Source: Nemophila menziesii (taxonomy: Eukaryota > Streptophyta > Magnoliopsida > Boraginales > Hydrophyllaceae). Taken from it: a DNA stretch of 64,000 bases. Every line of letters begins with the position of its first letter. Positions within the stretch are counted from its first letter, which is position 1. The translations under genes and the position numbers were made by a program. The DNA lies in contig JARWIR010000035.1 of NCBI GenBank assembly GCA_029959085.1, positions 3,702,501 to 3,766,500 on the forward strand. Reading direction: 5' to 3'. Positions 35,281-48,900 of the stretch are shown here, in pieces. The notes under the pieces are model-generated. The model searched no databases, had not been told where the DNA came from, and saw only the letters and a list, made by a program, of their open reading frames with translations.

Positions 35281-35468
35281 TGGCCCACATATGATTTATC
35301 TAACAGGTGAAAAATATAGACGGAAATCAAGACATTTCAGATGGTTGATCTAATTTATACAATCTTGATCATTAATTAAATTACATCTAATGGCTATAAA
35401 TAATTAATTTTTGATCCAAAGACTAAAAACTGTAGAGTAAAATATGAAAATATATATATATATATATA

Positions 35469-36395
35469 TCTATATAATATTGGAGAAGGGCCAACGGCTC
35501 GAAATGTCTCCAGTTTTTCTCCACATTTTCTAGCCTTCAGATCAAAATTCTATCATTTTCGGCCTTTAGATCGATTTCAATTAATGGTCTAGATTGTCTA
35601 AATTCGATCGACGGATTAAAATGTCTTGATATCCTCTCCATATTTTTCAGCCCTTAGATTATATAATTTTATTTTTAATTTTAAATAATTAATTGTGATA
35701 TAACTAATTTCTACCATTTAAATTTTTTCAAATTATCGGAGAAAAAAAAACTAGGTCAACACTCTCTCTCTCTCCCACCAAGCGGCAGGTTTCATCTTCC
35801 AACCAAGCCGCTGGAACCAGTCTTCACCGCCATGTCTCACCAAGCCGCTCACCTTCCCGGCTCGGCTATTCACACTCAGGTATCATCTTCCCACGAAGCC
35901 ACAAGAATAAATCTCCACCGCCATCAACCATCGAAGAACCCAAATCAAGGTTATGTTTTTGTTTAATTATTAAATATAATTACAGTGAGTGATTGATTAT
36001 TAGTATTCTTTTATACAAATCCTACAATGGAAAATGACTATTTGAAGCTTTCTACCGAGACCATCACCAACCCACTTGGTCATCAACAATCCAAGAACCA
36101 AATTAAGGTTTTTAAAAAAAAATTATTAAGTATAATTACAGTGATGATGTTTATTATTCTTTTATACAAATCTTAGGCTATTTTATGACCATTTGAAACA
36201 TGTGTTGACACAGGTTTAGCCATCAACAATCGGAGAACAACCCAGATTAAGGTAAAACATTAATTTTTACCATTGAAAGTCTAAAAAACTAAAAGTTTGA
36301 ATTATTTAAAACCTATTTTCTCATTATTTTTACAAGTTTCAGAATTTTCTGATTTAATATCACAATTGTTTAAATTGTTTGAGTTTTTATTATTC

Positions 36396-36429
<34 letters not shown>

Positions 36430-38873
36430 CAGATGGAAACAATTTCTACTGGCCGAATCAGAAAGCTTTTGGGGAAAACTTGCGACATCTAATCCTTCAT
36501 TTTCTTTGGGGTTGATGAAATTCGATGCTAATCCTTCATTTTCTTTCAGATGAAGTCATTTGGGGTTCTTAATCTCACAAAAAGAAAACAGTCGGTTTGT
36601 ATGAAAATTGTAAGTTAATATAACTTCTTTCTAATCAAATTGTTTTGTTTTGGAATAGTTGCACCATGGTTCCCTGTGTGATGCATCCAAATACATCCGT
36701 GTGAAAACTAGCAAAATATATATTTGTGTACTTCCATGAAACAGAAAGCACACCCCTGTGGTAGATTTACAATGTAACCGTATAACACATGGGACTATGG
36801 GAGGGGTATAGTTGTTATTTTTTGCAATTTCGTATAATATAAGAGTCAATGGTATTTGCTTAAATTAAGTTTTGCAAGTGAACATGTTGTAACAAATTTA
36901 TCGGTAGGTTGATGCATATTCACGAGCTTTCACTTTTGAGAAAGAGTGCACTCTTGGAAGAAAATTGGCGAGCTGGGATAATTATATAACTGCAAACAAC
37001 ATGGGAGTTGTGCTTACTTTAAAATTTATGTAGTTAAGCTTGAAGATTTTTATGCCGGAACAAATTTTACGTATTTCACTCCGACCAAAGAGTAAGTTGA
37101 CTCATAAATTTAACCCGCTGAAATTGGTGTTATATCTAATTAGTTGATCTATTTTTGTTGCAGTGTATTTTAACCATCTTATAATGCCATTAACCTGGGA
37201 ATAGAATTTACCAGAATCTTCAAGAAGCTCAAACGAGATCATCACACTCACCTTCCCACACCAAGCCGTTCTCCTCCACAAGAAAATCGCCGTCACTCGA
37301 GGACCATTCCCCACCATCCTAAACCAGTTGCGAAGAATCCAAATTAAGGTAAAAAATTAAAATTATTTTTAACCTAATTTCATCATTTTTATAATTTTCC
37401 AGAATTATCTGATTGAAGTATATTTATCAGATTTTTATACAAATCCCAGAGGCCATTAATATGACCGTAAGAAGTGATGCACAACCTTTTTCTATTAGAG
37501 TAAGTAATTTGGTCTTATTCTGCATATTTTGATTTGTTTTGTAGTAAATTTGCCTGGATTGTGTTGTTTTACATATTGCAGGAACCAATGGTGCTATTTA
37601 CCATAGTTAAATAGTGAAAATCGTCTATTCACGGAAATGTTTGTATAATTGTTGGGATTTACCTCACCTGCAAAGCGAAGCTATACTTTTCTAATGATAA
37701 TTCTCGAGTAAAAAATGGTAAATGGAAAAGAAAAGAAAAGAAATAAATAAGAAAAGTTTATGTGAGAGTGATCTGGTACCAAGCGGAGTGGAAGGCAGTA
37801 AGTGGGGATGATGAATGGTGGAAATGTTGATTAAGATATAAATTGAAATGGAGACAGAAATGGGATGTGTAAACACGTGTATGGATGAGATTCATTGTAT
37901 AGTATTGTTGGACGGTCATGTTTAGTAATTCTGTTACAATAGTTCGATGGTTATTTATTCCCTCCTTTTTAATCCTTTTATCTAAACATACCCTAAAAGA
38001 ATACAATTCTTTATTCAAATGCATTCAAGGAGTTTGATTTTTCATACATTTTTTATCTTCCTCATTCTTACACTTTGGTATATGTGATGGGTAGAAGAAG
38101 GCAAAAACTTATAATAGAATCTGAAATCTGAAGCTGGTAATAATTTGAATTTTTCTATAATGATTACTTTACTGTAACCATTGACCAAATAAAGATTATA
38201 TTCATGACCAAGTCAAGTAAATGGAATCATGAAATTTATCTCAGAACAGAAATGATTCATGTCTTGAGATTATTAGTACATGTTCTCAATTTTTTTCCCA
38301 TATGAAGATATTGAAAAAAATTAGGAAAGGGAAAGGGCATGTAATATGCACTTGAATGCTTTATAAAAGCATGTGATTTACAATATGAATCACTTAGACC
38401 TACATTTAACGAGCCCTAATGGTTGAACTTAAAAATACGGTTAAGGATTTATGGAGAATCAACCGTGCAAAGTGACACAATGTCTAAAAAATGTAACCAA
38501 GTAGAAAGTTGCCTGAGAAGGTGAGATTTATATGAGAAGGTGAGATTTATATACACAGGCGCATCCTTACATGAAAAAATCTTATATCCATAATATCGAA
38601 ATCTGAAGTGGTTTCTATTCGTCCTCCTTAAAGATCGTGTGATTGAATACATAGGTATACGTGATAAGAAACAATAGACGCTTAGTTAAGGCCCAATCAT
38701 GTGTTGTAACAGATGGTTTCTATTCATTTTTAGATATTTATTTTCTAAAAACATTGCTTCATAATCATGTCTTATATTTATTTTTCTAAATTAATATTGT
38801 TAGAGTGCATGTTTTATATTTATTTTTCTAAATTAATATTGTTAGAGTGCCTTCAGGCACGGGTTCATACCTA

Positions 38874-38874
<1 letters not shown>
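35469..38874 (+). mobile_element. Non-autonomous Helitron (3,406 bp)
   Basis: The 5' end is TCTATATAATATTGG. The 3' end is a hairpin GTGCCT-TC-AGGCAC (38848-38861) followed by GGGTTCATACCTAG, so it ends in CTAG about 13 bases after the stem. It is inserted between A (35468) and T (38875), the classical AT target. There is no TIR and no target duplication, as expected. No Rep/helicase ORF is visible. Inside are several CCAAGCCG-rich segments (35770-35930, 37240-37320), each followed by AATCAAGGT- or AATTAAGGT-type sequence, resembling repeated leader exons with splice donors. A (TA)n run lies at 36400-36427. Confidence 0.88.

Positions 38875-38943
<69 letters not shown>
38875..38943. repeat. 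(TA)n microsatellite
   Basis: About 69 bp of pure TA directly after the Helitron 3' end; it is the continuation of its target. Confidence 0.95.
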
Positions 38944-38946
<3 letters not shown>

Positions 38947-39667
38947 TAATCATATTACTAAAAAAATCATATTAGTTTAATTGACATTCTATCAATTGTC
39001 AAAAATAAAAATAATAATTTATTGAGCTAAATTCATTTACCATGGCTCATTTAATGTTATGTTTTCATTTTCCATAAAGTTTGAAACACTAATGATCTAA
39101 CAAACTAAATAATAAAATTAAAACACTTTTCTTTTTTTTAAAATTATTAGTCTAATTGTTAGTAAAAAATATGAGTCCTAACTCAGTTAAATTTATTATT
39201 ACTGTGAAAATGATTGTGTTAAACCAAAATAACATGTATGGACAACGAGCTAAAAAAATAAAATATGTATGAAAAATTAAATCTTAATCCATTTTTCATT
39301 TTTAAGATGATCAATTAACCATCATCATAGCCACACATGTCTCAGTATTTTTTATTACTGATGGCTTTTAACATTCTACAAGTCTATTTATAAAAAAATT
39401 GCATAATTGTTAATTTGTATCCAAGTAAAAAATAAAATTAATAAATAACATCTTCAATTTGAGAGAAAGGAGAAACAAACTAGAAATAGCTTTAAATATA
39501 CAATATTATTTACTCATCATAGATTCATTGTAAATACTGTATAACATATTTCAAATTCTTATATTTATATTAATATGTTTACCTGTATCAATACTTTAAA
39601 ATCGTAGTTGTAAAAGATGAAATAACATGACCAACAATCATTTTGCTGCACATAAAAATATATGAGT

Positions 39668-39669
<2 letters not shown>

Positions 39670-39727
<58 letters not shown>
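39670..39727. repeat. (TA)n microsatellite
   Basis: About 58 bp of pure TA, much longer than the corresponding short run in unit A (near 28064-28075). Confidence 0.95.
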
Positions 39728-39730
<3 letters not shown>

Positions 39731-40139
39731 TAACTTTGGACAATAAAAATCAACTTTTATAAAATATTATAAAAAAAATTTAAATTTTAATTCCTAATTT
39801 ATAAATACAAAATGAATAACACCAATCAACATAATTTTTTTTTAATATTTTTTATTGTAATTATAAAAAAGAAAATTAAATGAATAAATTGTATTAAACA
39901 TGAAAAAATTGTTAAAGGAATTTACCTTTTGCCAAATGAAGTCCATTTTTTTTGTATTATTTTTTCTTTTTGTTTATATTTCTATTCTTCTATATCCATC
40001 ATGAATGAAAAATGACAATAACAAAAATAAAAAATATTGAAGTAACAGTTTATTTAGAAGTTGCAGTGAGAATTTGTCTATAGCGGCAAGGGAATAAATG
40101 AAAGAGTTACTGTGTAGAGAATACATGCGTTTAAAAAAG

Positions 40140-40274
40140 GAGTAATGCTAGGTATCACCCAAACAGCCATCACCTAAACATCACCTATGATATGGCGGTT
40201 AGGTGGACCAATCATGAAGGAAAGAGAAAAAAATAAATCTGGAAAGAGAAAATTCATGATTGACCATCTATATC
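40140..40274 (+). mobile_element. MITE-like insert, one recognisable end
   Basis: Unit A lacks this stretch between the AAAATAGAAGG-type sequence and GAGGGCCTAATTATGGG. It begins GAGTAATGCTAGGTATCACCC, similar to the end of the MITE at 59967-60131 (GAGTAATGCTATATATCATCC). The opposite terminal repeat is not evident, so it is truncated or diverged. Confidence 0.5.
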
Positions 40275-41221
40275 TGAGGGCCTAATTATGGGCTTGTTTT
40301 GGTTTGTCTTTTGGACTCTACTCGCTCAAGTATTGACCATCTATATCTCTAATCTTGGGCCTAATCAAAGTAAACAAATAAAGACCTATAATACAATGGA
40401 CTAAACGTTTGAAACGGGCGGGCCATATGTACCAATTCTCTATGTTTATTATTATTTTTTTAATTATAAAACTTTAAGTTTCATTGATAATTTATGTGCA
40501 TTAAGTAATGTGTTGTAGAATTTAGCGGATTTGCAAATATTACATAGTGTATCTTTAGCAACTACATTAAAACGTTAAGAACCATTTAAAATCTTTAATT
40601 AATAGTCAAAAAGTCTGGGCAAGAAAATTTGAAATGTAAAGAGATATTAGTTTGAACACAACACTTAACATTTCAACAGAAAAAAATAAAACTCAAACTC
40701 AAATAAATAGAAACATCATGGGATGAGATAATTTACCTTGTTAACTCAAATGACGATTGAATTTGGAATTCTCTAGTACCTATAATGAGGAAACGCAAAA
40801 ATGTTAAAGACAAAATCATGTTATAAAATATAATCTCGACTATTGATAGTCCATCTGTTGGATCTGATCTCTCGACTAGTACATGTACATGGTCTACACT
40901 AGAAACAATCACATTAATTCTACAAATGATAATATTGAATACGTGTTTTCAAAAAAAAATTGAATAAGCAAAAAAAATAAGTCATATACATAAATCTCCC
41001 AAAAATGTTAAAATAACTCCAGTAGCTATAGTTGTTCCTGATGACCTTAAATAAAAAAAGAACAAAAATCCATTTTCGATTCTAATGTTTAACAATTTTT
41101 TTTTTTTTTCGAATACTTGAGTTGTAGGACTTGTTTACCTATAAAAGAATTGAAAAATTTATATAGAGAGTTATGTGAGTCTTTTGATAGTGATATACAT
41201 TGGAATAAATTATTTTAGTAT

Positions 41222-44200
41222 TTGCAACGAAGGGAATTTGAAATTATGCTAGAGAGAGTGGAAGAAGCAGAATTTCCAATTAATAGGAAAATCCATATTC
41301 CCCCTTATTGTTTAAAAGGGATAATACTCCCCTATGATTTTCCTATTCGATACACCATTGTTAAAAGCATGCATGTTGGATGTCGGTTTGTGCCACCATA
41401 CATGGATACACAGTTTATTTTTTAAATTTAGCAAAAAATATTTGGAAAACTTTGCTAAACTTGTTAAGATGTCGTTGATGGCCTATGTGGATCTTAATGG
41501 GAAAAGAAGTGGGTTATCTCTCATTATAAAAGATAATGTTAATTGAATAGATTATCTAGCTCTAAAAACATGATCCATTCCAATAGTTTTGTCTCTACTG
41601 TAGGGTTGGTCTTTAGTTTCTTAGTTTATGGCCCCTTACCAATAGTGAGAAATATGATATCTTAAATTATTTTGTTTTATGTACATCTTCCTAGACATTC
41701 CATGGCATATTACTGGATACTATAACTTCTTAAGATATCCATCCAAAAAATTGAAAGGGTTGCGATTAAGGGGTGAAATTTGCACATTTTTAATAATTTT
41801 ATTGATGAAATGTCTTTGTCTGATATTCCCTTTTAAGGGTGCAATTTTTCTTCGTAAAATGGAAGAAGTATGTATAACCTATTTAGGAAATTGTTTAACA
41901 ATGGTCTAGTCTATTTTTTATAATTTATTATGCTTTCCAAATCCTAGAAAATTCTCCTTTCAACAGTAGATATTGGTAATTTTTCGTTGGTCTTGTATCG
42001 TACTATTTTTGATAAAAACTATAATATGTTCTTTTTATGACAAAAACTTTATATCTGGCAGGTCTTGTTATTCTATAGTTGTTGAAACTTACGTTGGTTG
42101 TAAAAAAATTCTTGAAAAAGGTAATAAGAGGGTTCACCTGAAATGTTTTCCCTTGACTAGTGCTACTACAGAGTGTTAATAAAAAAAGGTTAAATAACAT
42201 ATTTCATATTGAAAAGATTATTTAGGTAAGTATAAATTTTATACTAAATAACCAAAGAAGTATTGGCTCAAGGAAGGGTCGTCTTGAGCTCAGAGATGAA
42301 AGAATAAAAAGATAATTCTTGGAAATAGAAATACAAAGTATTTTCATGCATCCGCTAAACTCAAAGGATTAAAACTAATATTTTATGACTGGATTTATAT
42401 GATTGGAATTGATTAGAAATTTCTAATAAAATTAGGCATGACATCACGAACTATTTTTTTAATGTTTTCCAATATATATGCACACATGATATTTCACGTG
42501 TCATTTATAAAGTTCACGGATTGGTCAATGGTGATAACAATTTTGGTATTATGAAACCAATGACTATGTACATTGTTAGAAAAGTTATGTGGGAAATAAA
42601 TGCAGATTAAACCACAGGCCCATGTGGTTTCATTAAATATTTATTCTGAAAATATTGGAAAATGATAAAATTTAACCATATTGAGGGATTTAACCGATCT
42701 AATGATGAATAATAGAAACATGATCTCTATTAATCTCACTTTAATCACCTTGTTCCAGTACTTGATAGCCCAAAAAATATTGGTCAATTGAGACACTTTA
42801 GTTGGGCGAATTTCACATATAAGGTCATTGTAAAGCTCTTTTTAAAGAGATAGATATCTATTTTGCATATTTATGTACATGAAACTCAATCGGTAGATCA
42901 GTATATGGTAATATCTTACTTTCTCATAAGACGAGATATTATTTAACAAACAAGTACTCTCTCCAATGTGGATATGTCTAAAAGTACATGAACATTTGGA
43001 ATGGATTTCATTTTGTCTCTTCTTACGAAAATGATATCTTACTGAGATGGATAGATTAGAATATGATATCCCTTGGGTAATCTTTAAATTTTCTTGGCGT
43101 ATGCCTAATCATATAGTTTATCCATTCATATCTGTCTTTTATATTGTTTCATTTTTATTCTGCACCAAATTTCGTTTATATAGACCAAACAACACAAAGA
43201 CACTAAAAACTAGATAAAATGAAAATTACTCAAATACGAAAAAATGAAGCATGTGTTAACCCAAGATATATAATCAAAACGACATCTCTCTTATAGTAGA
43301 TATTTTCACAAATAGAGAGACATTAGTTTCAGCTATAAAAGTCTAAGTTTAATAATTTGTGAGATCAAAATACATGCCTCTATCACCTCTCAAGGATTAA
43401 GATAAAAAAGAGTATCGTCGTTCGATGTTAATGGACCTTAATAGACGATTGTTCAAAAATTAATTTACTTTACAAACACATTTTCATGATTATTTTTCTA
43501 CACTATAATCAACCCAAAATCCTTATGTAAGTGACTAAGCGCTTGCCCATATGCCATTTATTGGAGAGAGAAAAATCCTAGTTCCTTGTGTCTAGTCTGA
43601 AAGATGAAGAGACTTGGGAGTTAGTTCGTCAATAAAATACAAATAAAACTCACGATCTATGTATTATGTTAATAGTCTTCTTTCGGTTGTCATGGGAAAA
43701 CTATTTTTTTTTTGCTAGTACATTGCTTGAAGGATATTACCGTCCAACGTAATAGGACACTTATACTTCTCACATGAAAAAAATGGATCCATAAATGGTG
43801 ATGAATACATTTTGGACTTTGTTATATGAATGTATACGAACTTACTAGAAAAGCTTCATCTCTTGTCAGTACACCATATATAACAAAGTGTTGATGCATG
43901 AGGTGACCATTAAATATAAAATGACATAGGAGCAATAGTATCTATATAAATTATGATTGATCTCACGAAAATAAATAACGAACTTCGTTGTGAGTTCATA
44001 TATGACACAAGAAGGAAGTTTTAATTTCCCCTTCATGGGTATCTCTTATTATATTGCTATTCCCTCTAACATTATGAAGGTTTTGTGGAATAGGGAGACA
44101 TGGACTTCATTTATAGGAATTTCCACGATGATCCTCTTGATACCTATATATTTGTATTCTACATGGACTGTATTTTGCTTTATACATAGGCATTATGTAA

Positions 44201-45145
44201 GAAGGGTATACGAAAGTCTCTTTGCCTCCATAGGCGTAGGCCCTCAATATATCATACTTCATGATGTTATTTGCAAAGGCCTCCAAGCCCCAAATTAAGA
44301 TAATAAAAAAGACTATGCAAATATTTTCTAATGAAACGAGTCAAAAAATAAGTGCCAAAAAGTATATCATCTATTTCTCTAAGAATGTTTACGAGGAAAC
44401 AAAGGCCTTTTATCAGACACTGATTGATTTTCTTGAGTATAAACTTGGGAACGTATCTGGCTAGCATTATAGGCACATGACATCCCCAAAGGGATTCTTT
44501 AGGAATATCACTAATAATCTAAAGAATAGTCCACCATAATAGAAAGAGAAAACTCTAACCATGGTATGGAGGATTACGTTATCACAATCTGTATTATGTA
44601 TTATTCCCACCTATACTATGTAGACCATGAAACTATTGTTACATGTGTATAACAATACTGACCACATTGTTCAAAATTATTTTTCGAGAGTGTTAGAAGA
44701 GGCTAGTAAATTATATTTGTTGGCATGGGATAAGCTATGAAGGCAGAAGACTGACGGGGACTTGGGTTGAAAGACATACGTATTTATGAAAAAGAATTTC
44801 TAGCTAAGTTAAGGTACCTAGAGATATCCCTTTCATATGGTTTAAAGCATTAAACAAATTCACAGTAGGAGCATGCAAAAACTTTGTGAAGCTATATATT
44901 GACTATTAATCCTAGTCACAACGGAATGTATGTCATGAGGTACACTGAGTATAAATATTAATTTGATCCTGGTCATGATGGGAAACTATGTTTTGATAGT
45001 GATGGCTTTGTATTGTTCTGTTATTCTCAGCGTGAAATCATTTCTAGTCTTGACCTTACTCATGAATCTTATTATCACCCTTTTCATCTTTTAACACTAA
45101 CACCTTGACAGTTTTCTGCCCAACACCTTTATACTAATGCAAGTA
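41222..45145 (+). pseudogene. Degenerate L1-clade LINE, copy C
   Basis: It is collinear with copies A and B: FEIMLERVEEAEFPINRK near 41237, MKCLCLIFPF (out-of-frame FIDEMSLSDIPF) near 41810, ICLKVHEHLEW near 42970, MQVLWNRETW-like sequence near 44075, and MMLFAKASKPQ at 44261. It shares with them the Cys at motif A and the missing FADD. Frameshifts and stops occur throughout. Confidence 0.77.
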
Positions 45146-45944
45146 ATAAATGTTTCTTATTGTTGATTCTTTTTTTCTAATGTATCGTAAGAATAAACTC
45201 TATGCACTACTTTTTAATGGGAGATTGGATTTTTAGAGCTGAGATGACTATATTTGACCATGTACTTAAAGCATTTTACTTTTTTACATTTTTTGTTTTA
45301 GAAAAGAGGATTTAGTGTACAGTGTAGGGTTGTTGTGGACTGGAAAGTTGTCTTTAATTAGAAAATATAGAAACTCACTAATCGAAAACCAAAATAAGAC
45401 TAGTGTAAGGTTAGATACCTAAATGGAAATTTTATGATAATATATCCACTTCTTTATATATTTAAGTCCCTCTTGTCATAAAGGAATTTAAGAGCAACAA
45501 TCCATAAATAGAAAGGTTTGTTCATTATAATTTAGATTGCGTCCTGGAAAGTATTTTTAGTCTGTTTTGTTTATAGAAGAATTTCTAATAAAAGAATCAC
45601 CACATATGCTCATCTTGAAAAAACATTAAAAATGTTTTTAGATCCCTTAAAGACACTTTTAGGTGTAACACCATGAGAGTGTTTATGAAAAAGCTCTTAA
45701 AGTGAGTATATACCCCTTTAAAATACTTCATATAATTTTGCCACATTTGTTTTCTACTTTTGTTAACTAATCTTAAAAGAAAAAGTATTCCTTTAGAGAT
45801 TCTTAGTGTGAAAACGATAAATTTGAATTACACAATACAAATTATGACCCGTATATAGTCCTTTTTATTATCGGCCAATCTAAATTTTATTAAAATGGAT
45901 CAACATCTCGTTTTCTTTACAACTTTCTCAGATCTTATAACAAA

Positions 45945-48900
45945 AAAAGAAAACTAAGCCTCGACCCACGATACAAATACATTCTAAATGGGATACACCC
46001 AACAACAAGAAACAACTTTGGATGATGAAGGATTAGTAGTGGAAGAAAACGCCATTCAAACGTAAGTAAAAGAAAATTACCTTTAGATAAACAAGGCAGA
46101 TTACCTTATTTAAGAATAATAATATAGAATGTTTTAAAACATTCCTAACAACATAATATTTAAATGCAAAAGTTGAAGTAATTAAACTTTCAACAACTTA
46201 CACATCTATATCAATATACTTTCTTCTAACTTCATAAGATATCTTGATTCTCTATATCAATATAACATTAAAGATACTCAAAACCCATTATTCATTCCTT
46301 CCGATGAGGATTCCTATTACAATTCCAATTAAAGTTCCATATTTGTATGTTATCACTACAAATTCCCAGATAAAAGAATCCAATATGATATCTAAACTTC
46401 TTCTATCTTGCTCCAGATCTAATTACACGGATTTCAATTCAACATTGAATAAGCCAAATTCTAAACATCTTTCAAATGCAGTGGAATAGTGACTTTAGTT
46501 CATGAATAACAAGTGGAGTTGCATTGAGAAGAGATGGGTTGGGTGAGTGAATAGATGAATCCGGTGAGTTGCATGGAGAATAGAAGAGGGGTTTGTAAAA
46601 CAAAATATTAACTTAGGGGTAAATTTTCAGTTTTATTAAATTTACAGGTCAAAACAAATATTTAAATTAATTAAAAAATAATTTAATAAAAAACTAACAA
46701 AAAAATTGGACAAAATCTGTTAGTAGGAGATAATCAAGCACAAATTTGTTGTATATGATGTAAATTAACACTTTTTTTAAAATAGGGTAAAAATTTACAT
46801 ACAGATAATAGTTCAAGAATAAATAGTGTATTTACTCATATTAATAAGATGTCTCTCATTATCTATGTATGAATGTACTATATTTTTGTAAATGATCAAA
46901 AACAAAAAAATCATTAAGAAATATTAATAAAATAAAAATCTAATATATATAGAAAGAAATATTTAATTTTTTATTTCATTAATAACTATCTTATTGGAAG
47001 GTTGAAATAGAATTAAAGTTATTGAATAATAAAGATGTTGAACATGAACGGTTACGAGGACAATGAAATTTTTAGAGATTTTATATTGAATAACCGGATT
47101 AAAAATATTTTTAACTTAAAAAAGATCATAAATGTAATGGCAAAAATACATATTAGGGTACCGAAAGAGGTTTGACCCTAAGAGTCTAGTGATGTTTTTG
47201 ATTTCTAATTTTTTGCTGTTTTCTGAACTCTCCATCACTTAGATGTATGTATGTGTATTTATCACTGATTTAAATAATTAAATTAATGTAACTATAATAG
47301 TTTCTTAGTTTAACCTTACATTTTTCTTGCACAAGATTTAGAATTTAAATAGAGTAATACACAAAATTTAGAGTTCAAACTATGTTAATAGTTGTTAAAT
47401 TCCGATTTATATAATTTATTTTTGATATTTTGTTTTTGTAAAATTATTAACTTTATCTTAAATTTGAGTTTCAAATAATTTTTTAATTCACTAAATTCAT
47501 TATAAATTAATTTTCTTGTTTAATGATGTATTGTGTAATATTATATTTATTTAATTGTTTTCCTTATTATATTTAATTTATTTTTGTGAGAAATATTTTG
47601 TGAGTTTCTTTGGGTCTTTGTATAATGGAGTTTCATACATACACACAAAATTAGTGAAAAAAAACTTAATTCAATTATAATCAACACAATCCTTAATATT
47701 GTAAATTTATAAAAAGTAAGAGTTCCACTATCGATAGTAGAAAGGTCTTGAGTTACAAAAGAAGTTGATCTACTAGATATAATTCAAAACAAAGACATCA
47801 TCAAATATCTAATCATCCATATTCCCTGTCGAATTACTCTACTAAATGATTCTTCCGGGCTTTCTTATGTTGTTCGTTGTCTTTGTGAAGAGCTTGGGAG
47901 GTGGAGGTTTTGATTGTTGTGTGCTGGTGCTGGTGATGGTGCCTTAGGTATCACCTCTTCCCCAACTCTGATTATTCTAAATTCCCAGATATCTATGGTA
48001 TCGATACTCCTCTAGCTAGTTGGTTAGTAGACATACATCGAAATCACATTTCTCTTTATATATCAAAGTTATATCCTATATCATTGAAGATATACTACCT
48101 TTTACCCATTTTGCAGGAATACTCTGCACAAATAATTACTCAATTTTTTAGTTAGCAAGCGATTAAACTTGTTGAACATGAAATACTAGAAATATGAAGT
48201 TTCTTACCAACTGATAACTGGTTTGTACATTTAAAGCATTCATGACAAGTATGAGTGAATCTCTGAAAGTAGCTATATGTTCCTTTGAATAGCTTGTTCA
48301 TTCTCTTCTTTCGTGATGAACAAACTTCGAGAAGCTATGAATGAATGCTCATTTGAACCAAAAAGTTTGAACCACCTTGCATATAGGAAAATGATAATTA
48401 TTTATAAGTGTTCGTACGCTATCATATTTAAACAAATTAAATTAACAGTTCAATTAGTAAATTTAATTATCATTAATACTTACTTGTTTGACCCATTTAT
48501 GACATTTTCCAATCGAATTTGCATTCCTTTTTGTTATCTTTACTTCAGTCCACTCAGGACTTTCCTCAGGCTCGAGCTTAGGTTCAGGCTCAGTTATGTG
48601 CTCGTGATCTTGCATCATGATATAGCTTGATGGAGGTTCTTGTTCAATAGTCTCCTTCTCTAAATTTTCTTCCTCCCGTTAACCACATGTTGTTTATCAT
48701 GCGAAAATTCTCCCATGCATAATATCTCTACATTAAACAACCAAACTTTAAAATATGTCTTACCTCCCATTTTGCCTTTGAATGTGAATACCTCGATGTC
48801 ATTTTATTTGAGTAAATTTTCTTCAATAAAGTTTTTCCATACATATTTAATGAAAACGACATATGCACATGGTAGAACCTCATTTTCCATGTTTTTCCAT

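Larger units (their letters stand above)
35281..39117 (+). repeat. Second copy of the 371-bp duplication, split by a Helitron
   Basis: The copy is 35281-35468 plus 38875-39117. The Helitron sits inside its (TA)n run, which is longer here than in copy 1. Confidence 0.85.
29417..41180 (+). repeat. Tandem unit B (11.8 kb including later insertions)
   Basis: Begins at TCTTTTGATAGTG like unit C. Subtracting the Helitron (3,406 bp) and one copy of the 371-bp duplication leaves about 8.0 kb, the length of unit A. Carries the second L1 relic (29460-33345). Confidence 0.88.
39118..41180 (+). other. Unit B distal tail, no gene
   Basis: Collinear with unit A 27480-29416. Contains a (TA)n run at 39670-39727 and a MITE-like insert at 40140-40274. 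Confidence 0.7.

Noticed and set aside
48150..48270. Minus-strand CHxCFxC cluster suggesting a LIM-type zinc finger
   Set aside because: Only a few residues fit, the rest of a LIM domain is absent, and stops interrupt the frame.
48313..48630. Plus-strand 105-aa ORF
   Set aside because: It is opposite the decayed minus-strand fragment and has no recognisable motif; likely a shadow.
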